A stretch of DNA of 64,000 nucleotides from Paraglaciecola sp. T6c (lineage in GTDB: Bacteria; Pseudomonadota; Gammaproteobacteria; Enterobacterales; Alteromonadaceae), in contig NC_008228.1 of NCBI RefSeq assembly GCF_000014225.1, forward strand, positions 4,216,001-4,280,000, given 5' to 3'. Each line of letters starts with the position of its first letter. Position 1 is the first letter of the stretch. Positions 1 through 10,985 of the stretch are shown one piece after another. Under the pieces are notes generated by a model, which was not told where the DNA came from, searched no databases, and saw only the letters and a program-made list of their open reading frames with translations. A program made the position numbers and the translations under genes.

Positions 1-399
1 ATCGTTGACGGTAATCACGTGCACACCCTTACCACTTAAAGCGTTTAAGTAGGCAGGTAGTGTAGAGGTAAGGGTTTTACCTTCACCGGTACGCATTTCA
101 GCGATTTGACCTGTGTGCAACACTTGACCACCAAGCATCTGTACATCGAAATGACGCATTGAAAACACACGCTTACTGGCTTCACGTACAACAGCGAACG
201 CTTCAGGCAATAAATTGTCTGTGTCTTCACCGTCTTGCAAACGCTTTTGAAACTCACCCGTCTTAGCTTTGAGTTGCTCATCACTCAGCGCCTCATACTG
301 TGCTTCTAGCTGGTTAACTTGCTCAGTAATTTTATTTAATTTTTTTAAAGTTCGGTCATTACGGCTACCAAAAACCTTGGTCAGAATACTCGAAAACAT
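1..399 (-). CDS. secA: Preprotein translocase ATPase SecA (N-terminal part, cut by window edge)
   Basis: The first 133 codons are visible; the rest lies beyond base 1. The start ATG is at 397-399 and the protein begins [15 protein letters not shown]. The visible part includes the SecA N-terminal helices and the region [28 protein letters not shown], described here in pieces: the Q-motif-like LGGQVLHTG and the Walker A MRTGEGKT, followed by LPAYLNAL. SecA is the motor that drives unfolded proteins through SecYEG. It is the last gene of the division/envelope block, on the same strand as lpxC and the M23 peptidase. The 174-base gap before it (400-573) probably carries its promoter; I saw no secM-like gene there, where Enterobacteria have one. 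Confidence 0.97.
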   Translation of the reverse strand, partial: MFSSILTKVFGSRNDRTLKKLNKITEQVNQLEAQYEALSDEQLKAKTGEFQKRLQDGEDTDNLLPEAFAVVREASKRVFSMRHFDVQMLGGQVLHTGQIAEMRTGEGKTLTSTLPAYLNALSGKGVHVITVND

Positions 400-573
400 G
401 GATTTACAGCTTCCAATCTAATAAATGAATGACCTTACAGCCTCGAAGGCATAAAAATCATGACTAAAGTAAGACAAATCGCTTTTAAAGAGCCGATTGC
501 CAATAAATAACGAAAAATGTTTCGTTGGGCGATATCAAACAGACTACCCTTGCTTAAGCCGACGCTTTAACAG

Positions 574-1473
574 CTAGTTGCGATATACAAAGGGTAATGG
601 GTCTTGTGGTTGCCCTTGTTTTATAACTTCATAATGTACATGAGCACCGGTTGAACGACCAGTATTACCCATCAAGGCGATTGATTGACCTTTGGTCACT
701 ACGTCACCCATCTTTACCTTTACGGACTTATTGTGCCCGTATCGTGTGACCAAGCCATTACCATGGTCAATTTCTACTAATTCACCGTAACCATATCGCG
801 TTGCCGCCCACGTTACTATGCCTGCGCCAGTGGCTAATACGGGCTCCCCTTCTGCACCGGCGAAATCTAACCCTTTGTGCATGGTGGGTTTACCGGAAAA
901 TGGGTCGGTTCTGATACCGTAATACGATGATAGCCAACCAGCCTCAATTGGGCGGCCCGCCAATGCGCTTTCTTCGGTTATATGGTGACTCATGAAGATA
1001 GATTCAAGCGCACCCAATTGCTTCTCTTTATCTGCTAACTCATCAAGCATGATTTCGATACGGGAAACCATATTGTATTGGCTCACGTCAACTGGCGTAT
1101 CAGGCAATACTTGCGCTTCTTCGCCACTCACTGAAAAACTAAATTCATCAGGGTTTAATTGAGCCTGCTCTACTAGCCTTGCGCCTAATGCATTCACTTT
1201 AACTAAGCGGCTTTCTGCTTCAGCTAATTTTTGCAGCACCGCTGCTAAACGTTGCTCAGTGGTGGTTTTAAGGTCGTCTAGCTGGGTCTGTTGCTGTTGT
1301 AAACCAGATTGCGCTAACGACAACCGAGCCAAGTTTTCATTGGGTAAATCTGTAGAGCGACTGGAAATAAGAAATAAACCGCATATGACAATAAAGCACG
1401 GCAATATCTGGCGCTTAGTAGGCCGATAAATAAAACGTGATTTTTTACTGCGATACAGTAGTGTCAGACTCAT
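574..1473 (-). CDS. M23 family metallopeptidase (LytM-type), membrane-anchored
   Basis: A probable periplasmic peptidoglycan hydrolase or amidase activator. An N-terminal membrane segment (about residues 23-39, LPCFIVICGLFLISS) is followed by a coiled-coil stretch rich in Q, L and E, then a C-terminal M23 domain. Zinc-ligand motifs are visible: HKGLDFAG (first His/Asp), and H-VHYEV near the end with GRSTGAHVHYE. A longer reading from a TTG at 1491 is possible, but ATG at 1473 is preferred because GGGAAA lies about 11 bases upstream. Its place between lpxC and secA is common in Vibrio/Shewanella/Alteromonas relatives. An LpxC terminator separates it from lpxC, so it probably has its own promoter. 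Which cell-wall bond it cuts cannot be told from sequence. Confidence 0.9.
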   Translation of the reverse strand: MSLTLLYRSKKSRFIYRPTKRQILPCFIVICGLFLISSRSTDLPNENLARLSLAQSGLQQQQTQLDDLKTTTEQRLAAVLQKLAEAESRLVKVNALGARLVEQAQLNPDEFSFSVSGEEAQVLPDTPVDVSQYNMVSRIEIMLDELADKEKQLGALESIFMSHHITEESALAGRPIEAGWLSSYYGIRTDPFSGKPTMHKGLDFAGAEGEPVLATGAGIVTWAATRYGYGELVEIDHGNGLVTRYGHNKSVKVKMGDVVTKGQSIALMGNTGRSTGAHVHYEVIKQGQPQDPLPFVYRN

Positions 1474-1570
1474 TATTGAACGATTTCCCAAAAGTTTGGA
1501 TGCTTTACATCTCTTGTGAGATGCAGTTTAACAAAGGGTTCTTGATATACAAAATCAATTCGTCTTAAAC

Positions 1571-1596
1571 AAAAAATGCCGCTTAAAGCGGCATTT
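1571..1596 (-). terminator. Rho-independent terminator after lpxC
   Basis: A 10-bp perfect stem, AATGCCGCTT / AAGCGGCATT, with a one-base loop sits 16 bases past the lpxC stop. Read on the minus strand it runs into TTTTTT. It closes the dcw-lpxC transcript and separates it from the M23 gene. Confidence 0.85.
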
Positions 1597-1611
1597 TAGT
1601 CGTAATTCAAT

Positions 1612-2526
1612 TTAGTTCGCTAAAATAGGTGATGCGAATCTAATAGGTAGCTCTTCGCTGTTGTCATAGCTGACAAATTCCCAACAAGCTTGGTTCTGCA
1701 GCAACGCATTAAGCAATTTGTTATTCAATCCGTGACCGGTTTTATAGGCAACTAACTCACCGATAATACTGTGGCCACCTAAATATAAATCACCAATGGC
1801 ATCTAGAATTTTATGCTTTAGGAACTCATCGCTATAACGCAACCCTTCAGGGTTAAGCACACGGTATTCGTCTAAAGCCACGGCGTTCGCCATGCTGCCA
1901 CCAAGCGCAAGGTTGTTGGCGTTCATGTATTCTAGATCTTTCATAAAACCAAACGTTCGAGCACGGCTCACTTCATCAACATAGGAAGATGAATCAAAGT
2001 CTAACACCATGTGTTGGCGCGTCTGACTGATCGCAGGGTGATCAAAGTCAATGCGAAAATCCACACGGAAACCGTCATGCGGGCGTAACTCTGCCCACTT
2101 GTCGCCGTCTTTCACTTTGATCGCTTTTTTGATCTTAATGAATTGCTTAGGGGCGTTAAGCTCCTCAATACCAACAGATTGCAGTAAGAAGATGAAAGGG
2201 CTAGCGCTACCGTCCATGATCGGCAATTCGTCACTATCAACTTCAACAATAATATTGTCGATGCCTAAGCCGGCAAGCGCTGAAGCCAAGTGCTCAACGG
2301 TGGAAATAGACACACCGTCAGCGTTGGTTATACACGTACACAACATCGTGTCACCCACCGCTTCGGCGCGAGCTGGAATATCCGCATGAGGCTCAAGGTC
2401 AACGCGGCGAAATACAATACCTGTATTCGCCGGCGCAGGCCGGAGAGTCATAGTGACCTTGTCACCTTTGTGCAGACCAATTCCAGTCTCTTGAACAGAT
2501 TGTTTAATGGTACGTTGTTTAATCAT
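1612..2526 (-). CDS. lpxC: UDP-3-O-acyl-N-acetylglucosamine deacetylase LpxC
   Basis: A zinc deacetylase that performs the first committed step of lipid A synthesis in the cytosol. At 304 residues it has the normal length. Visible signatures are MIKQRTIKQ at the start, the zinc-ligand region [17 protein letters not shown] with the downstream ELPIMDGSA, and [17 protein letters not shown] carrying the further zinc His/Asp and the catalytic His region. The gene is separated from ftsZ by about 176 bases, so it may have its own promoter, as in E. coli, while still lying in the same direction. It ends in a strong terminator. Confidence 0.98.
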   Translation of the reverse strand: MIKQRTIKQSVQETGIGLHKGDKVTMTLRPAPANTGIVFRRVDLEPHADIPARAEAVGDTMLCTCITNADGVSISTVEHLASALAGLGIDNIIVEVDSDELPIMDGSASPFIFLLQSVGIEELNAPKQFIKIKKAIKVKDGDKWAELRPHDGFRVDFRIDFDHPAISQTRQHMVLDFDSSSYVDEVSRARTFGFMKDLEYMNANNLALGGSMANAVALDEYRVLNPEGLRYSDEFLKHKILDAIGDLYLGGHSIIGELVAYKTGHGLNNKLLNALLQNQACWEFVSYDNSEELPIRFASPILAN

Positions 2527-2702
2527 TTTATTTCTTGGCTCTAGTTAACCTAATAAAAAGCGGCACGTATTATATGAATTAATGCGTCTATTGTCAAAAT
2601 AGTGTCATATTCACCCTTTTCAAGTCCATACAACAGGATAATCTGTTGTTTGATCTGAAGTGATAAGACAACGCATTAGTCTAATAATTCATAGACCCGC
2701 TT

Positions 2703-3875
2703 TTAATCAGCTTGCTTGCGTAAAAACGCAGGAATATCTAAATATTCAAGATCATTACCTGAGTCAGTTCTTTCTTCATTCACCACTGTACGGCTACTTT
2801 CAGTGGTCACACTGGTTTGTACATTGTCAGTACCGTTGGCTTGAATACGAACTTCTTGCTGTTCACTCGGTACACGTGCTGAAGTGCGGTTTGATACCAA
2901 AGAGATGTCAGGCTTACGCTCTGCACCAATACCTGTCGCCACAACGGTCACGCGCAGCTCATCAGACATTTCCATGTCGATAACCGTGCCCACAACCACA
3001 GTTGCGTTTTCAGATGCGAACGCCTTAACAGCATTACCCACGATTTCGAATTCATCAATTGAGAAGTCGGGGCCAGCTGTGATGTTAACCAAAATACCAC
3101 GGGCGCCAGACAAGTCGATGTCTTCTAATAATGGACACGCAATTGCACCTTCTGAAGCTTCTTCAGCGCGATCTTCACCAGAAGCACTGCCACTACCCAT
3201 CATGGCCGTACCCATTTCTGACATAACGGTTCTTACATCGGCGAAATCCACGTTGATTAAACCAGGACGTGTAATAAGCTCAGCTATACCTTGTACCGCT
3301 CCGCTTAAAATGTCATTCGCAGCACTGAACGCTTGCAGTAAAGGCGTACCTTTACCCATGACTTTCAGTAATTTTTCGTTCGGGATGGTGATCAGTGAAT
3401 CAACGTATTTTGATAACTCTTCGATACCTTGTTCAGCGAAATCAGTACGCTTACGGCCTTCAAAAGGAAAAGGCTTAGTGACAACCGCTACAGTCAAAAT
3501 ACCCAACTCTTTAGCGATTTTAGCCACTTCAGGCGCTGCACCTGTACCGGTACCACCACCCATACCAGCTGTGATAAATACCATATCGGCACCTTCCAGC
3601 GATTGGCGAATGGTTTCGCGGTCTTCTTCAGCTGCTTCACGGCCTATGTTAGGGTTTGCACCTGCACCCAAGCCTTTGGTAACACCAGAACCGATTTGCA
3701 GAGTCACGTTAGCCGCTGAGCTACGTAAAACTTGCGCATCGGTATTGATGGCGATGAATTCAACACCTTCAATACATTGTGACACCATGTGTTCGATAGC
3801 GTTTCCGCCACCTCCACCGACACCAATAACTTTAATGACGGCTTCTTCGCTATGACTATCCATTAATTCAAACAT
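2703..3875 (-). CDS. ftsZ: Cell division GTPase FtsZ
   Basis: The tubulin-like protein that forms the Z ring. The GTP-binding tubulin signature GGGTGTG is present in [15 protein letters not shown] (near residue 108), as are the N-terminal [12 protein letters not shown] and the T7-loop residues [15 protein letters not shown]-rich linker leads to the conserved C-terminal peptide [15 protein letters not shown], which binds FtsA, ZipA and MinC. The start is supported by GGAG seven bases upstream of ATG. An 83-base gap separates it from ftsA, the usual place for extra ftsZ promoters. At 390 residues it is a normal gammaproteobacterial length. Confidence 0.99.
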   Translation of the reverse strand: MFELMDSHSEEAVIKVIGVGGGGGNAIEHMVSQCIEGVEFIAINTDAQVLRSSAANVTLQIGSGVTKGLGAGANPNIGREAAEEDRETIRQSLEGADMVFITAGMGGGTGTGAAPEVAKIAKELGILTVAVVTKPFPFEGRKRTDFAEQGIEELSKYVDSLITIPNEKLLKVMGKGTPLLQAFSAANDILSGAVQGIAELITRPGLINVDFADVRTVMSEMGTAMMGSGSASGEDRAEEASEGAIACPLLEDIDLSGARGILVNITAGPDFSIDEFEIVGNAVKAFASENATVVVGTVIDMEMSDELRVTVVATGIGAERKPDISLVSNRTSARVPSEQQEVRIQANGTDNVQTSVTTESSRTVVNEERTDSGNDLEYLDIPAFLRKQAD

Positions 3876-3958
3876 ATTTACTCTCCGGTTTTTGCGCTAA
3901 GACATGCAAACAAAATAGTTTGCGGCCTATAGTTTTTTAGGTTCATTTAAAAGCAGGT

Positions 3959-5188
3959 TTAAAACTCGCCCTTAAACCAACTTTGAATTCGTTCCCAAAC
4001 GCCTTCTGACGCTTTCGTTTTGGCCGCTGTTTTGGCCGTAATGTGTTCTTTTCCGTACTGAAGCAACCCAATCGCTGTGGCAAATGTTGGGTCTTCCACG
4101 TATTCCGACAAACCTTTGATAGATAATGGCTCACCCACACGTACAGGCATTTGAAAAATTTCTTCGGCGAATTCAATCGCCCCTTCCATTTTGGCAGTAC
4201 CGCCTGTTAACACGATCCCTGCGGCTATCTGCTCTTCAAAGCCGCTATTACGTATTTCTTTCTGCACCAATTCGAACAGCTCTTGATACCTTGGTTCAAT
4301 AACCTCTGCCAAGGTATGACGAGACATAGCGCGAGACGGTCTACCACCGACACTATGCACTTCGATGTTCTCTTCCATGCTAACCATGTCTTTTAGGGCA
4401 CAGGCATAATTAATTTTAATGTCTTCTGCATGACTGATAGGCGTGCGGAATATTTTCGCAATATCACTGGTAATTTGATTACCGGCAGCGGGAACGACAG
4501 CGGTATGCCTAATGGCGCCGTCTGTGTAAATCACAATATCGATAGTGCCACCGCCGATATCAACCACGCACACACCTAACTCTTTTTCATCATCGGTTAG
4601 TACCGCATAACTCGAGGCTAACGATGAGAAAATCAACTGGTCTGTCGTTAAGTCGCAACGCTCTACACATTTCACTAAGTTTTTAGCCATGTCGTCAGCG
4701 CAAGTAATAATGTGCGCTTGAGCTTCCATACGCACTCCTGACATGCCAATTGGGTTTTTTATCCCTTCTTGTACGTCAATCGTAAATTCTTGTGGCAATA
4801 CATGAAGCAAACGACGTTCAGCGGCGATAGGCACTGAGCGAGCGGCGTGGATCACGTTATCAACGTCTTCTTGGGTCACTTCTTTGTTATTGATGGGGAC
4901 CATGCCACTTTCATTTTGGCATTGAACATGACGCCCAGAGATCGACATAAACACTGACGACACCCGGCAATCAGCCATTAATTCCATTTCGCTCATGGCA
5001 CGCTGTACCGATTGAACCACTAAGTTCAAATCGTTTACGCCACCTTTATCCATCCCTTTAGATGGATGACTACCGACACCAATAACGCTGATCCCACCAT
5101 CGTCAAGTAGCTCACCGACGACGGCTTTTACCATGCTGGTACCAATGTCTAAGCCTACAATTAGCTTTCTATCTGTAACTTTAGACAT
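3959..5188 (-). CDS. ftsA: Cell division protein FtsA
   Basis: An actin-like ATPase that tethers FtsZ to the membrane. It begins LIVGLDIGTSMVKAVVGE (phosphate-1 loop), contains VVDIGGGTIDI (phosphate-2) and GIVLTGGTAKMEG (adenosine motif), and ends in the amphipathic membrane-targeting helix WERIQSWFKGEF. The 409-residue length is typical. ftsQ ends 21 bases upstream and ftsZ starts 83 bases downstream, as expected for the dcw order. Confidence 0.99.
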   Translation of the reverse strand: MSKVTDRKLIVGLDIGTSMVKAVVGELLDDGGISVIGVGSHPSKGMDKGGVNDLNLVVQSVQRAMSEMELMADCRVSSVFMSISGRHVQCQNESGMVPINNKEVTQEDVDNVIHAARSVPIAAERRLLHVLPQEFTIDVQEGIKNPIGMSGVRMEAQAHIITCADDMAKNLVKCVERCDLTTDQLIFSSLASSYAVLTDDEKELGVCVVDIGGGTIDIVIYTDGAIRHTAVVPAAGNQITSDIAKIFRTPISHAEDIKINYACALKDMVSMEENIEVHSVGGRPSRAMSRHTLAEVIEPRYQELFELVQKEIRNSGFEEQIAAGIVLTGGTAKMEGAIEFAEEIFQMPVRVGEPLSIKGLSEYVEDPTFATAIGLLQYGKEHITAKTAAKTKASEGVWERIQSWFKGEF

Positions 5189-5209
5189 ATCGTGCTGCTC
5201 TCACTTTCA

Positions 5210-5971
5210 TTAGCTCTCTTGTGTAGGTTGTTCAGGGGACTTCCATCCCACAGCTAAACCTGTGTCATAGCGTAAATCAACATAATCTACGGCTCTTTCG
5301 TTCTTCTTCAGCAAGGGATACAAGTCGATAAAACGTTGTAATCTCGCTATGTATTCGTTGCGTCCTAAATTCAGATTGATGCCATTGACTAAGCGCAAAT
5401 GCCAGGCGAAACGCTCACTTAAAAACAATTCATCAATGTTCATACCAGCACTTGCTAGTAACGCTTGCATAGAGTTGTACCCTTCAAGCGCGGTATGTTC
5501 GCTGCCGCCAGGCCCAAACAAACTTGGTAACTGAGGCGGCGTCGTGGCCTTGGCGAGCTCCCCAGCAAATACGTCACCGTATTGATTCAACACCAAGTCG
5601 TTGTTCCATTTCGCTGCTGGGGTTTGTTCCAGCACATATATTTTCAAACTATTTGGCCAGCGTTTACGGATTGATGCTCGGTAAACCCATGGCAAATTCT
5701 CAATATCTTGGTGCGCTTGCTCTACGTCTAGTTCAAAAAAACTGCCCGGCTGGGTTTTACGTATTAAGCTCTCAATCTCGCTTTGTTTAACAAAGCGTAA
5801 ATCACCCGACAAGGCAATATCGCGCACTGGCGCTTTTTGCTCGTCCTCGGCCCACACTTTTATGGTCCAAGCGCCGTATACAATGCCAGCGAGCAATAAC
5901 AACAAGAACAGCATTCCACCGATAAATCGGTAGTTGGGTTGCTCAGTCGTTACCTTCGCTTCGCTGGTCAT
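5210..5971 (-). CDS. ftsQ: Cell division protein FtsQ
   Basis: A bitopic division protein bridging FtsL/FtsB with early and late divisome parts. There is one transmembrane segment at about residues 17-36 (GGMLFLLLLLAGIVYGAW). A periplasmic POTRA domain follows (VRDIALSGDLRFVKQSEIESLI), then the beta domain containing WPNSLKIYVLEQTPAAKW, which is typical of FtsQ. The length of 253 residues is normal. It starts five bases after the ddl stop, indicating translational coupling. Confidence 0.97.
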   Translation of the reverse strand: MTSEAKVTTEQPNYRFIGGMLFLLLLLAGIVYGAWTIKVWAEDEQKAPVRDIALSGDLRFVKQSEIESLIRKTQPGSFFELDVEQAHQDIENLPWVYRASIRKRWPNSLKIYVLEQTPAAKWNNDLVLNQYGDVFAGELAKATTPPQLPSLFGPGGSEHTALEGYNSMQALLASAGMNIDELFLSERFAWHLRLVNGINLNLGRNEYIARLQRFIDLYPLLKKNERAVDYVDLRYDTGLAVGWKSPEQPTQES

Positions 5972-5976
5972 AGCAA

Positions 5977-6942
5977 TTAACCTGCCGTTGCCAACACAGC
6001 TAAGGAAAGTTGCTCAAAGCTCAACCCTGCTTGCTTGGCCGCTAAAGGCACTAAACTCTTTTCCGTCATACCCGGTACTGTGTTCGCTTCTAGTAAATAA
6101 AACTGCCCCAACATATCCTGCATAAAATCTACTCTTCCCCAACCTGAGCCTGCGACGGCATCGAATGCGTCCAACGCAAGACGCGCTAACAGCCCTTCTT
6201 GTTCCGCAGGCAAACCGCTAGGGCAAAAATACTCAGTCGTATTAGACTGGTACTTAGCCTCATAGTCATAAAAGTCTCGTGGGGTCGACATACTGATCGA
6301 GGGCATCGCTTCACCATTTAATAGGCTAACGGTGTACTCTGAACCTTGGATGAATTGCTCCAACAACACTTTATCGTCATATTCAAAAGCCTGTTGGATC
6401 GCTGCGGCGAGTTGTTGCGCATTTGACACTTTGGCCATGCCGATACTCGAACCTTCTTGAGCAGGCTTGACCATAACCAGATCTCCTAAGCGGGACATTA
6501 TATCGCTGCAGTTCGCGGCATTAAAGTCTCTTTTATCCGCAATTTCGTAATTGGCTGTTGGGAGTCCCAGACTCTGCCACACCTGTTTACTGCGTATTTT
6601 ATCCATGCATAAGGCAGAACCTAAGACGCCCGTACCGGTATAAGGCATGTTCATTTGCTGTAATGCGCCTTGTAGCGAGCCGTCTTCACCGCCACGGCCA
6701 TGAAGCATGATCAACACGCGATCAAATTTCTGTTCCACAAGTTGATGTAGCTCAGACTCAGCAGGATCAAAGCCATGGGCGTTTACACCAGCGCTGATCA
6801 ATGCGCTAAGCACAGCTTGCCCTGAGCGCAGGGATACTTCACGCTCGGCAGAGCGCCCGCCAAACATCACGGCGACCTTTCCAAAGCGTGCAATATCTAT
6901 TGCACTAGTGTGTGTTGCGTTCGCCAGAGTCACTTTGACCAC
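5977..6942 (-). CDS. ddlB: D-alanine--D-alanine ligase
   Basis: An ATP-grasp ligase that makes the D-Ala-D-Ala terminus of the peptidoglycan pentapeptide. Motifs seen are [30 protein letters not shown], the ATP-grasp residues [14 protein letters not shown], and GRVDFMQD...[15 protein letters not shown]. The start codon is a GTG at 6940-6942, which overlaps the 3' end of murC by 13 bases; a second GTG three codons later is an alternative. The symbol ddlB reflects dcw position, as in E. coli. Confidence 0.96.
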   Translation of the reverse strand: MVKVTLANATHTSAIDIARFGKVAVMFGGRSAEREVSLRSGQAVLSALISAGVNAHGFDPAESELHQLVEQKFDRVLIMLHGRGGEDGSLQGALQQMNMPYTGTGVLGSALCMDKIRSKQVWQSLGLPTANYEIADKRDFNAANCSDIMSRLGDLVMVKPAQEGSSIGMAKVSNAQQLAAAIQQAFEYDDKVLLEQFIQGSEYTVSLLNGEAMPSISMSTPRDFYDYEAKYQSNTTEYFCPSGLPAEQEGLLARLALDAFDAVAGSGWGRVDFMQDMLGQFYLLEANTVPGMTEKSLVPLAAKQAGLSFEQLSLAVLATAG

Positions 6943-8384
6943 CCGGTACGCAACGCGCCCTTGTCTAACTTCATTTCTTGTAGCTCTTTGGCAATTTGGC
7001 CAATATTGCCAGCACCTTGGGTCAACAAAATATCTTGGTCTTTTAGGTTGTCTGCCAATAACTTAGGTAATTCGTTTTTGTCTGCTACATAAATGGGTTC
7101 AAGTTGACCACGTTGACGCATAGAACGGCACAGGGATTTACTGTCTGCCCCTTCTATTTTTTCTTCACCAGCGGAATACACATCAAGGAGCAACAGCACG
7201 TCTACTTGTGATAATACGCGCACAAAATCTTCGTACAGATCACGGGTTCGTGAATAGCGATGAGGCTGATAAGCCATAACGAGTCGTCTGTCAGGCCAAT
7301 TATTACGCGCTACCGCTATGGTCGCTTCAACTTCAGTGGGATGATGACCGTAATCATCAACCAGCAGCACGTCGCCCTCGCCTGTGGCAAATTCGCCCAA
7401 CATTTCAAAGCGACGGCCAATGCCAGAGAAATTCGCTAACGCGGCTGTGATTGCAGCATCTTCAATATTTTCATCCGTTGCCACGGCAATAGCAGCAAGA
7501 GCGTTAAGTACGTTGTGCTTCCCTGGCGCATTGACCACAACTTGTATGTCTTGGTGATCTTTGCGCTTTAAAGTGAATTCACTTTGATTAAATGTGTGCT
7601 TAACATGAGTCGCACGCACATCCGCGACTTCGCTGTAGCCATAGGTCAGGTATTTACGTTTTATGCGAGGGAGTAATTGCGTGATCACCGGATCATCAAT
7701 GCACAACACGGCTAAACCGTAAAAAGGTAGGTTGTGAAGAAAGTCAATGTAGGTGTCTTGCATCTTTTGGAAGTCACCTTGGTAAGTTTCCATGTGATCA
7801 GGCTCAATATTCGTGACCACAGACACCATAGGTTGAAGATGCACGAAGGACGCATCACTTTCGTCTGCTTCTGCAATAAGGTACTGACTCGAACCCAATC
7901 TAGCATTCGTGCCTGCACTATTAAGTAAGCCACCAATAACAAAGGTAGGATCAAGCTCTGCTTGAGCAAAAATAGTCGCTATCAAGCTAGTCGTCGTTGT
8001 TTTGCCGTGCGTTCCCGCGATGGCAATGCCATGTCTAAAACGCATTAATTCCGCTAGCATTTCTGCTCGGCGAATAACAGGAATACGCATTTCGTTGGCG
8101 GCGTTTACTTCTGGGTTAGTTGGGTCAATCGCACTGGACACCACTACCACATTGGCTTTCTCAACATTACTCGCTTGATGTCCAAAGAAAATAGTTGCCC
8201 CAAGGCCTGACAAGCGATCTGTCATTCCATTGGCTTGACGGTCAGAGCCGGATACCTGGTAACCTTCGTTTAATAACACTTCAGCAATACCACCCATGCC
8301 AGCACCGCCGATACCCACAAAGTGAATATTTTTAATTCGGCGCATCTCTGGCACATGGTAATGAACTTTATCGGGTGCGATCAT
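6930..8384 (-). CDS. murC: UDP-N-acetylmuramate--L-alanine ligase MurC
   Basis: A cytosolic Mur ligase adding L-Ala to UDP-MurNAc. Seen are [17 protein letters not shown] (Rossmann loop), the ATP loop [22 protein letters not shown], and [13 protein letters not shown]. The start is set at 8384: this ATG overlaps the murG stop as ATGA and has GGAGAAAG nine bases upstream. A reading from 8414 would overlap murG more and lacks a ribosome site. This gives 484 residues, close to E. coli MurC (491). Confidence 0.97.
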   Translation of the reverse strand: MIAPDKVHYHVPEMRRIKNIHFVGIGGAGMGGIAEVLLNEGYQVSGSDRQANGMTDRLSGLGATIFFGHQASNVEKANVVVVSSAIDPTNPEVNAANEMRIPVIRRAEMLAELMRFRHGIAIAGTHGKTTTTSLIATIFAQAELDPTFVIGGLLNSAGTNARLGSSQYLIAEADESDASFVHLQPMVSVVTNIEPDHMETYQGDFQKMQDTYIDFLHNLPFYGLAVLCIDDPVITQLLPRIKRKYLTYGYSEVADVRATHVKHTFNQSEFTLKRKDHQDIQVVVNAPGKHNVLNALAAIAVATDENIEDAAITAALANFSGIGRRFEMLGEFATGEGDVLLVDDYGHHPTEVEATIAVARNNWPDRRLVMAYQPHRYSRTRDLYEDFVRVLSQVDVLLLLDVYSAGEEKIEGADSKSLCRSMRQRGQLEPIYVADKNELPKLLADNLKDQDILLTQGAGNIGQIAKELQEMKLDKGALRTGWSK

Positions 8385-9529
8385 TGCGCTTTCTCCACTA
8401 ACAACTGGCAGCAATGAGTGACTCGTTGTACTGCATCTAATCTCGCTAACTTTCGGGCCTTGTTACCCATTTCCACTAGCATGTTTGGTTGTGCAAGACA
8501 GGCTTCTAACAATGAAGTTAACCCGCCTTGTACTAATTCATTTTGCGCCAACAAATAGCCTGCTTCATGCTCGACTAACGTTTGCGCGTTTTTGGTTTGA
8601 TGATCGTCCACAGCATGGGGCAAAGGCACGAAAATAGCTGCCACACCGGATGCCGCTACCTCAGCCACGGTCAAAGCGCCAGCTCGGCATATCACCAAAT
8701 CAGCCCATTGATAGGCCTGTGGCATATCCTCTACAAATTCATCCACCTGCCAATCACCGCTGTCGCCTAATTGATTTTGGTACAATTGGGTGACTGAGTC
8801 TAAATGGCCTTTTCCACATTGGTGGCGTACTTTAATTTCATTCTGCTTCGCTAACGCTAGAGGGACATTCTCATTCAACGCTTTCGCCCCTAAGCTTCCA
8901 CCGAGAATAAGGACATTTGTAGCGCGGCTAATACCGGATATTTGCTTGGGCATAATTGTGGCAAAGCCCGCGCGCACTGGATTCCCTACCCATTGATATT
9001 TTGCGGAATCACTTACGTCTTGCCCCTGACGGTCTGCTGTTTTTTGCGCATCGAATGTACCAGCAAATCCTGTCAGTACTTTATTCGCAATTCGGGCGAG
9101 TAATCTATTGGTCATACCTGGCGCTGCGTTTTGCTCATGTAAGACCAAAGGTTTGCCCATTAGCCAAGCTGCTACGCCGCCCGGGCCACTAGCAAAACCG
9201 CCCATACCGATCACAACATCGGGCTTAACCTGTTTGATAACACCCCTTGCTTGGATAACCGCTTTGATGATTTTGAACGGCGCCGCTAGCAAGCGCACTA
9301 ATCCGTTACCACGCACACCAGCGATATCAATAAAACTGATTTCAAACCCAGCCTTGGGCACTAGGTCTGCTTCCATTCGCTGCGCGGTGCCAAGCCAATG
9401 GATATGCCAATTCTGTTCTTTGAGTGCCTGTGCCACAGCAAGACCAGGAAAGACATGCCCCCCGGTACCACCAGCCATCACAAGCAAGGTATGCGTCATA
9501 ACAGAGTCAGATGCAATTCGATTAGACAT
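8381..9529 (-). CDS. murG: UDP-GlcNAc:lipid I transferase MurG
   Basis: A peripheral membrane glycosyltransferase making lipid II from lipid I. The N-terminal glycine loop is [21 protein letters not shown]; also seen are [28 protein letters not shown] and the C-terminal [10 protein letters not shown] and [12 protein letters not shown]. The start is placed at ATG 9529, six bases after a perfect AGGAGG and overlapping the ftsW stop by eight bases; upstream ATG codons (9535, 9589) have no good site. This gives 382 residues against about 355 in E. coli, the excess being a short N-terminal leader before [11 protein letters not shown]. Confidence 0.96.
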   Translation of the reverse strand: MSNRIASDSVMTHTLLVMAGGTGGHVFPGLAVAQALKEQNWHIHWLGTAQRMEADLVPKAGFEISFIDIAGVRGNGLVRLLAAPFKIIKAVIQARGVIKQVKPDVVIGMGGFASGPGGVAAWLMGKPLVLHEQNAAPGMTNRLLARIANKVLTGFAGTFDAQKTADRQGQDVSDSAKYQWVGNPVRAGFATIMPKQISGISRATNVLILGGSLGAKALNENVPLALAKQNEIKVRHQCGKGHLDSVTQLYQNQLGDSGDWQVDEFVEDMPQAYQWADLVICRAGALTVAEVAASGVAAIFVPLPHAVDDHQTKNAQTLVEHEAGYLLAQNELVQGGLTSLLEACLAQPNMLVEMGNKARKLARLDAVQRVTHCCQLLVEKAQ

Positions 9530-10985
9530 AGCCATCCTCCTGCTCTTCGTCCTTGCCACGCGGGGTTTTACTGGTGCTTTTGCTAGCACGTTTGGTTTGA
9601 TGGCTTACTGTTTGCGCAGATTCGTCTTGGGCAAAGTCATCCATGATAGAATCGATATCTTGTTCTTCGTCTTGCACGTCATCGACGACGGCGTAAGCCA
9701 CATCATCAAGCACAGTAGAGACTTTTTTCTTACCTGCACTACTGGCTGTTTTCGGTTTGTTTTTTCTGCTGCTCGATGTAGACGCTTTCGCTTTGCCGCT
9801 TCGGTCGATGGCTTGAATACCTTCAACGCGCATTTCAAAATCGATACGCACCAATAAACCCACTGCTGCAGCCATAATAATCAAACTAGAGCCGCCGTAA
9901 CTTAATAGCGGGAACGTAAGGCCTTTAGTGGGCAAAATACCGGCACTCGCGCCCACGTTCACTGCGGTTTGAAAGCTAAACCAAATACCAATGGAGTACG
10001 CAAGATAGGCATCAAAAGGACGTTCATTTTGCAGTGCTTTGCTACCCATTTTCATGGCTTTGAGCACTATGCATAGCATAAGTGCCAGCACCGTTAGCAC
10101 TCCAGCGAAACCAAGCTCTTCTGCTAAGATAGCCATGATAAAATCAGTGTGTGCTTCAGGTAAGTATTCCAACTTTTGTAAACTGTTGCCTAGGCCTTGT
10201 CCAAATACATCGCCACGTCCATAGGCCATCAGGGACTGAGTTAACTGGTAACCGCTGCCAAATGGGTCGGCCCAAGGATCTAAAAAGGAGGTAATTCGTT
10301 TCATGCGATATTCTTCGAACATGATCAAGAAGGTCACTGCTGCGCCGCCGGTAAACGCCAAGCCAAAGAACTGCCACAGTTTAGCCCCCGCCAAAAACAG
10401 TAACCCAATAGTGGTGCATAGCATGACCACAACGGTACCTAAATCAGGTTGAAGTAGCAGCAGTACAGCAAAGGCAAAGAACACCACTAACGGCTTCGCA
10501 AAGCCCTTAATGTTTTCAGTCACTTCCTCATAACGCCTAACCAAGTACCCCGCTAGATAGCAGAAAAAGAATAACTTAGCGGGTTCGGCCGCTTGAATAG
10601 TAATGGGTCCTATCGCTAGCCAACGAGTACTGCCATTGACACTGCGCCCTACTAATAAGACGGCAATCAACAGCACCAGACCTAACAGCAATAACCAAGC
10701 ATTACTGGTGCGCCACCACTGCATCGGGATCTGCATCACGGTTAAGGCCGCACCAATCGCCAATACGATATAGATGCCATGGCGGATAGCAAAATGAAAC
10801 GGGTTGTCAAACAAACGAGACGCCACCGGCATAGACGCAGACGTCACAATAACCAAGCCAATCGCCATTAACGACAGCGCCAGTAAAATCAAGCTCACAT
10901 CGTAAGGGCGAACCACCGCTGGGGCAGCATCATGTCGCTGAGCAAACATAGCGCGAAGAGGCGTCGCGAAAGTCGATGTGTTCAT
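9522..10985 (-). CDS. ftsW: Septal peptidoglycan polymerase FtsW with a long C-terminal tail
   Basis: A SEDS-family lipid II polymerase working with FtsI at the septum. About ten hydrophobic segments cover residues 27-395. Hallmarks are [26 protein letters not shown]-type residues in [15 protein letters not shown], and [12 protein letters not shown]. After the last TM (ending [10 protein letters not shown]) there is an unusual tail of about 95 residues, basic first ([16 protein letters not shown]) and then acidic ([16 protein letters not shown]), so the protein has 487 residues against 414 in E. coli. ATG overlaps the murD stop as ATGA, with AAGGAGG upstream. Confidence 0.96.
   Translation of the reverse strand: MNTSTFATPLRAMFAQRHDAAPAVVRPYDVSLILLALSLMAIGLVIVTSASMPVASRLFDNPFHFAIRHGIYIVLAIGAALTVMQIPMQWWRTSNAWLLLLGLVLLIAVLLVGRSVNGSTRWLAIGPITIQAAEPAKLFFFCYLAGYLVRRYEEVTENIKGFAKPLVVFFAFAVLLLLQPDLGTVVVMLCTTIGLLFLAGAKLWQFFGLAFTGGAAVTFLIMFEEYRMKRITSFLDPWADPFGSGYQLTQSLMAYGRGDVFGQGLGNSLQKLEYLPEAHTDFIMAILAEELGFAGVLTVLALMLCIVLKAMKMGSKALQNERPFDAYLAYSIGIWFSFQTAVNVGASAGILPTKGLTFPLLSYGGSSLIIMAAAVGLLVRIDFEMRVEGIQAIDRSGKAKASTSSSRKNKPKTASSAGKKKVSTVLDDVAYAVVDDVQDEEQDIDSIMDDFAQDESAQTVSHQTKRASKSTSKTPRGKDEEQEDGYV

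Noticed and set aside
2631-2651. Hairpin ACAACAG...CTGTTGT between ftsZ and lpxC as terminator
   Set aside because: Only seven pairs with no U run on either strand, so ftsZ-lpxC read-through remains possible.
2051-3855. Long plus-strand frames opposite lpxC and ftsZ
   Set aside because: They are antisense shadows of strongly conserved genes with complete motifs.
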